Assembly: GCA_050176585.1 (NCBI GenBank)
Contig: JBFXHX010000001.1
Location: 124,001 to 188,000, forward strand
Direction of reading: 5' to 3'
Source: CAYYWP01 sp050176585
GTDB taxonomy: Bacteria > Desulfobacterota > Binatia > HRBIN30 > CADEER01
Length of the DNA: 64,000 bases
Shown: piece by piece, positions 61,896 to 64,000 of the stretch
Position numbering within the stretch: the stretch's first letter is position 1
Layout: each line of letters begins with the position of its first letter
Made by a program: the position numbers and the translations under genes
Notes under the pieces: generated by a model
Told to the model about the DNA's origin: nothing
Database searches by the model: none
The model's input: the letters and a program-made list of their open reading frames with translations, nothing else

Positions 61896-63608
61896 CTAGC
61901 CCTCGTGTACCAGTGCCGTTACGCGCGCCACGACCGCCCCGAGCGGCAGCTCTTCGGTGTCGCCACCGCGGCGCAGCTTCAGCTCGACCGCTCCCCGCGC
62001 CAGGGCCTTGGGCCCGAGGGTGAGCCGTATCGGGAGGCCGATCAGATCGGCGTCCTTGAACTTCACGCCCGGGCGCTCTTCGCGGTCGTCGTACAGCACC
62101 TCGACTCCGGCCGCCTGGAGATCGCGGTAGAGCTGCTCGGCGGTCTCGTGCTGTGCCGTGTCTTTCGGGTTCACCGCTACCAGGTACACATGCGCCGGGG
62201 CGAGCGCCATGGGCCAGATGATGCCCTGCTCGTCGTGATGCTGCTCGATGGCCGCAGCCACGGTGCGAGTGATGCCGATTCCGTAGCAGCCCATCTCAAT
62301 GAGCTGCTCCCGCCCGTTCGCGTCCAGGTAGGTGGCGCCCATGGCCTTGCTGTATTTGGTGCCGAGATAGAATACCTGACCCACTTCGATGCCGCGGTGT
62401 CCCTCGTACACGCCGTCGGGGCAGCGCGCGCAGGCGTCGCCGGGCATGGCGGCGCGCAGATCCGCGAACGCGACATCGGGCAGGTCCCGCGCCTGGGCGA
62501 CGTTCACCAGGTGATAATCGGTCTCGTTCGCACCGACGACCGCGCCGGTCATACCGCGCACCGCATGGTCCGCGATGATCCGAGCGCGGAGCCCGATCGG
62601 TCCGGCGAAGCCGACTGCGGCACCGGTGGTGTTCTCGACCGTGGCGGCATCGGCCATCGCCACCCACTGCGCGCCGAGAGCTTGCGCCAGCTTGGCTTCA
62701 CTGAGCGTGTGATCCCCGCGCACGAGTGCCGCGACCGGCTCGCCCGAATCCGCGACGAACAGTAAAGTCTTGATGAAGCGCTCGGGCGGCACGCCGAGGA
62801 ACTCGCTTACCTGTTCGACGCTGCGGCCGCCCGGGGTCGCCACCTTGCAGAGGTCGGCTGGCCGCCCGCCGTGCACGGGTGGCGGGACGACGGCGATACC
62901 GGCCTTCTCGATGTTCGCGGCATAGCCGCAGCGCCCGCAGCTCACCAGCGCATCCTCGCCCGACTCCGCGAGCACGTGGAACTCGTGTGACATGCTGCCG
63001 CCGATCGTTCCCGTCGCCGCCTCCACGGGGCGGAAAGTGAGCCCGCAGCGGGTGAAGATGCGCGCGTACGCGGCCGACATCGCGTGGTACTCGCGCTCGC
63101 AGTCCGCGTAATCGGTGTGAAAGGAATACGCGTCCTTCATGAGAAATTCGCGCCCGCGCATCAACCCGAAACGCGGCCGAATCTCGTCGCGGAATTTGCT
63201 CTGGATCTGATAGAGCGTGATCGGCAAATCGCGATACGAGCGCACCTCGCGCCGCACCAAGTCGGTCACCACCTCTTCGTGCGTGGGCCCGAAGCAGAAG
63301 TCCCGTTCGTTGCGGTCCTGAAAGCGGAGCAGCTCCTTGCCGTAATGCTCCCACCGGCCGGTCTCTTGCCAGAGCTCGGCGGGGCAGACGATGGGCATCA
63401 GGATCTCCTGCGCCCCGGTGCGGTCCATCTCCTCGCGCACGATGCGCTCGACCTTGCGCACGGCGCGCAGGCCGAGCGGCAGGAGGTTGTAGATGCCGCG
63501 CGCCAGCTGCCGCAGCATACCGGCGCGCACCATCAGCTTGTGGCTGACGACCTCGGCATCTGCGGGATCCTCCTTGAGGGTCGGGATCAGCGAACGGCTG
63601 TATCGCAT
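61896..63608 (-). CDS. proS: prolyl-tRNA synthetase
   Basis: A 570-residue class II synthetase of the bacterial type. Motif 1 is around RGIYNLLPLGLRAVRKVERI, motif 2 is FRDEIRPRFGLMRGREFLMK, and motif 3 is EMGCYGIGITRTVAAAIEQH. The INS editing domain lies between (about 225-390). The anticodon-binding domain follows, ending REERPGVKFKDADLIGLPIR. Starts with ATG at 63608. Confidence 0.97.
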   Translation of the reverse strand: MRYSRSLIPTLKEDPADAEVVSHKLMVRAGMLRQLARGIYNLLPLGLRAVRKVERIVREEMDRTGAQEILMPIVCPAELWQETGRWEHYGKELLRFQDRNERDFCFGPTHEEVVTDLVRREVRSYRDLPITLYQIQSKFRDEIRPRFGLMRGREFLMKDAYSFHTDYADCEREYHAMSAAYARIFTRCGLTFRPVEAATGTIGGSMSHEFHVLAESGEDALVSCGRCGYAANIEKAGIAVVPPPVHGGRPADLCKVATPGGRSVEQVSEFLGVPPERFIKTLLFVADSGEPVAALVRGDHTLSEAKLAQALGAQWVAMADAATVENTTGAAVGFAGPIGLRARIIADHAVRGMTGAVVGANETDYHLVNVAQARDLPDVAFADLRAAMPGDACARCPDGVYEGHRGIEVGQVFYLGTKYSKAMGATYLDANGREQLIEMGCYGIGITRTVAAAIEQHHDEQGIIWPMALAPAHVYLVAVNPKDTAQHETAEQLYRDLQAAGVEVLYDDREERPGVKFKDADLIGLPIRLTLGPKALARGAVELKLRRGGDTEELPLGAVVARVTALVHEG

Positions 63609-63878
63609 GATCAGCGGATCATTAGCAGGCCCGTTTCGGCGATGATAGCGAGTTTCGGGCGTCCGACCCGCCGCGCGGCAGCGGCGCTGATGCCGCCCGC
63701 CGGTGCGACCGCCGCGAGCGGGGATCCGTTACGCAATAGTTCCGCTCTGAGACGGGCGGCGCGCGCCATGCGGCCGCCGGCGGCGGCGCCGTGGACGGCG
63801 CATGTCCAGCGCTTTGGCCACGCTCCGGTGCGGCATCGGCATGTTTCGCCCCTGTGGTTCCGATGATATCGAAGCTCC

Positions 63879-64000
63879 ATGCAGATGCGACAGCTCGGTA
63901 GAAGTGGTCTTCAGGTTTCGGCGCTTGGGCTCGGCTGCATGGGCATGTCCGAGTTCTACGGCCCCACCGATGAAATGGAGTCGATTGCCACTATCCACCG
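63879..64000 (+). CDS. aldo/keto reductase (N-terminal part, cut by window edge)
   Basis: The last 122 bases read MQMRQLGRSGLQVSALGLGC then MGMSEFYGPTDEMESIATIH, the standard opening of aldo/keto reductases (the AKR first strand, followed by the DExES segment). Only about 40 residues are in the window, so the catalytic Tyr/Lys/His are not visible. A second ATG at 63885 would drop two residues. The gap 63609-63878 to proS holds both promoters; nothing certain was seen in it. Confidence 0.85.
   Translation, partial: MQMRQLGRSGLQVSALGLGCMGMSEFYGPTDEMESIATIH

Noticed and set aside
63611..63769. A 52-residue minus-strand frame just upstream of proS.
   Set aside because: No ribosome-binding site and no clear family; a faint similarity to TIM-barrel proteins is not enough.

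Overview
The window is high-GC (about two thirds G+C by eye), densely coded and has operon-style start/stop overlaps (ATGA, GTGA, TGATG) and many GTG starts. No rRNA, tRNA, CRISPR array, insertion sequence or phage gene was seen. The gene content fits an uncultured delta-proteobacterium-like or Binatota/Myxococcota-like Gram-negative: OpgG, an outer-membrane beta-barrel, many lipoproteins, an F420-type luciferase-like oxidoreductase, an orphan P450, heme A synthase, CoxD/CoxE-like pairs and Cys-rich secreted proteins. This placement is inference from gene content, not from a marker phylogeny.

Layout. 1-2.7 kb (minus): the mnmE-yidC-yidD-rnpA-rpmH block. 2.9-9 kb: a duplicated zinc-knuckle mini-protein, divergent from a secreted cassette of a 1270-residue PHP-domain protein, a HEAT-repeat protein and a small exported protein. 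9-17 kb: MoxR ATPase/VWA pair, GNAT, ATP-dependent DNA ligase divergent from lexA, opgG and ctaA. 17-23 kb: cytochrome P450, malQ, CCA-adding enzyme and a lipoprotein. 23-30 kb: pirin, selA, a GT39-type glycosyltransferase, selB and, convergent with selB, a 77-residue Rdx/SelW-like selenoprotein whose UGA codon makes ordinary gene callers miss it. 30-35 kb: DUF1499 protein, GT-C glycosyltransferase, LLM oxidoreductase, thiD and an SDR. 35-41 kb: an envelope cassette of lipoprotein, TPR/beta-barrel protein, FecR protein and CHASE2-adenylate cyclase. 41-46 kb (minus): CBS protein, TerC and a second MoxR/VWA pair. 46-51 kb: a GcvH-like protein without the lipoyl lysine, a lipoprotein-type Pcm, ftsB, enolase, lemA, an M48 protease, a zf-TFIIB protein and a 28-residue lysine-rich micro-protein with its own strong-looking promoter and terminator. 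51-55 kb (minus): patatin and a MurU/AmgK-like pair. 55-61 kb: a respiratory complex I operon reduced to nuoA-C-D-E-H-J-K-N. 61-64 kb: pyrF, proS and the start of an aldo/keto reductase.

How the parts work together. SelA and SelB are the selenocysteine machinery, and the selenoprotein beside selB carries a bacterial SECIS-like hairpin just after its UGA, so machinery and substrate sit together; selC and selD are not in the window. The nuo operon keeps membrane and docking subunits but lacks nuoB, F, G, I, L and M, so any complete complex I needs genes elsewhere. The 35-41 kb cassette could link an outer-membrane or peptidoglycan signal to cAMP.
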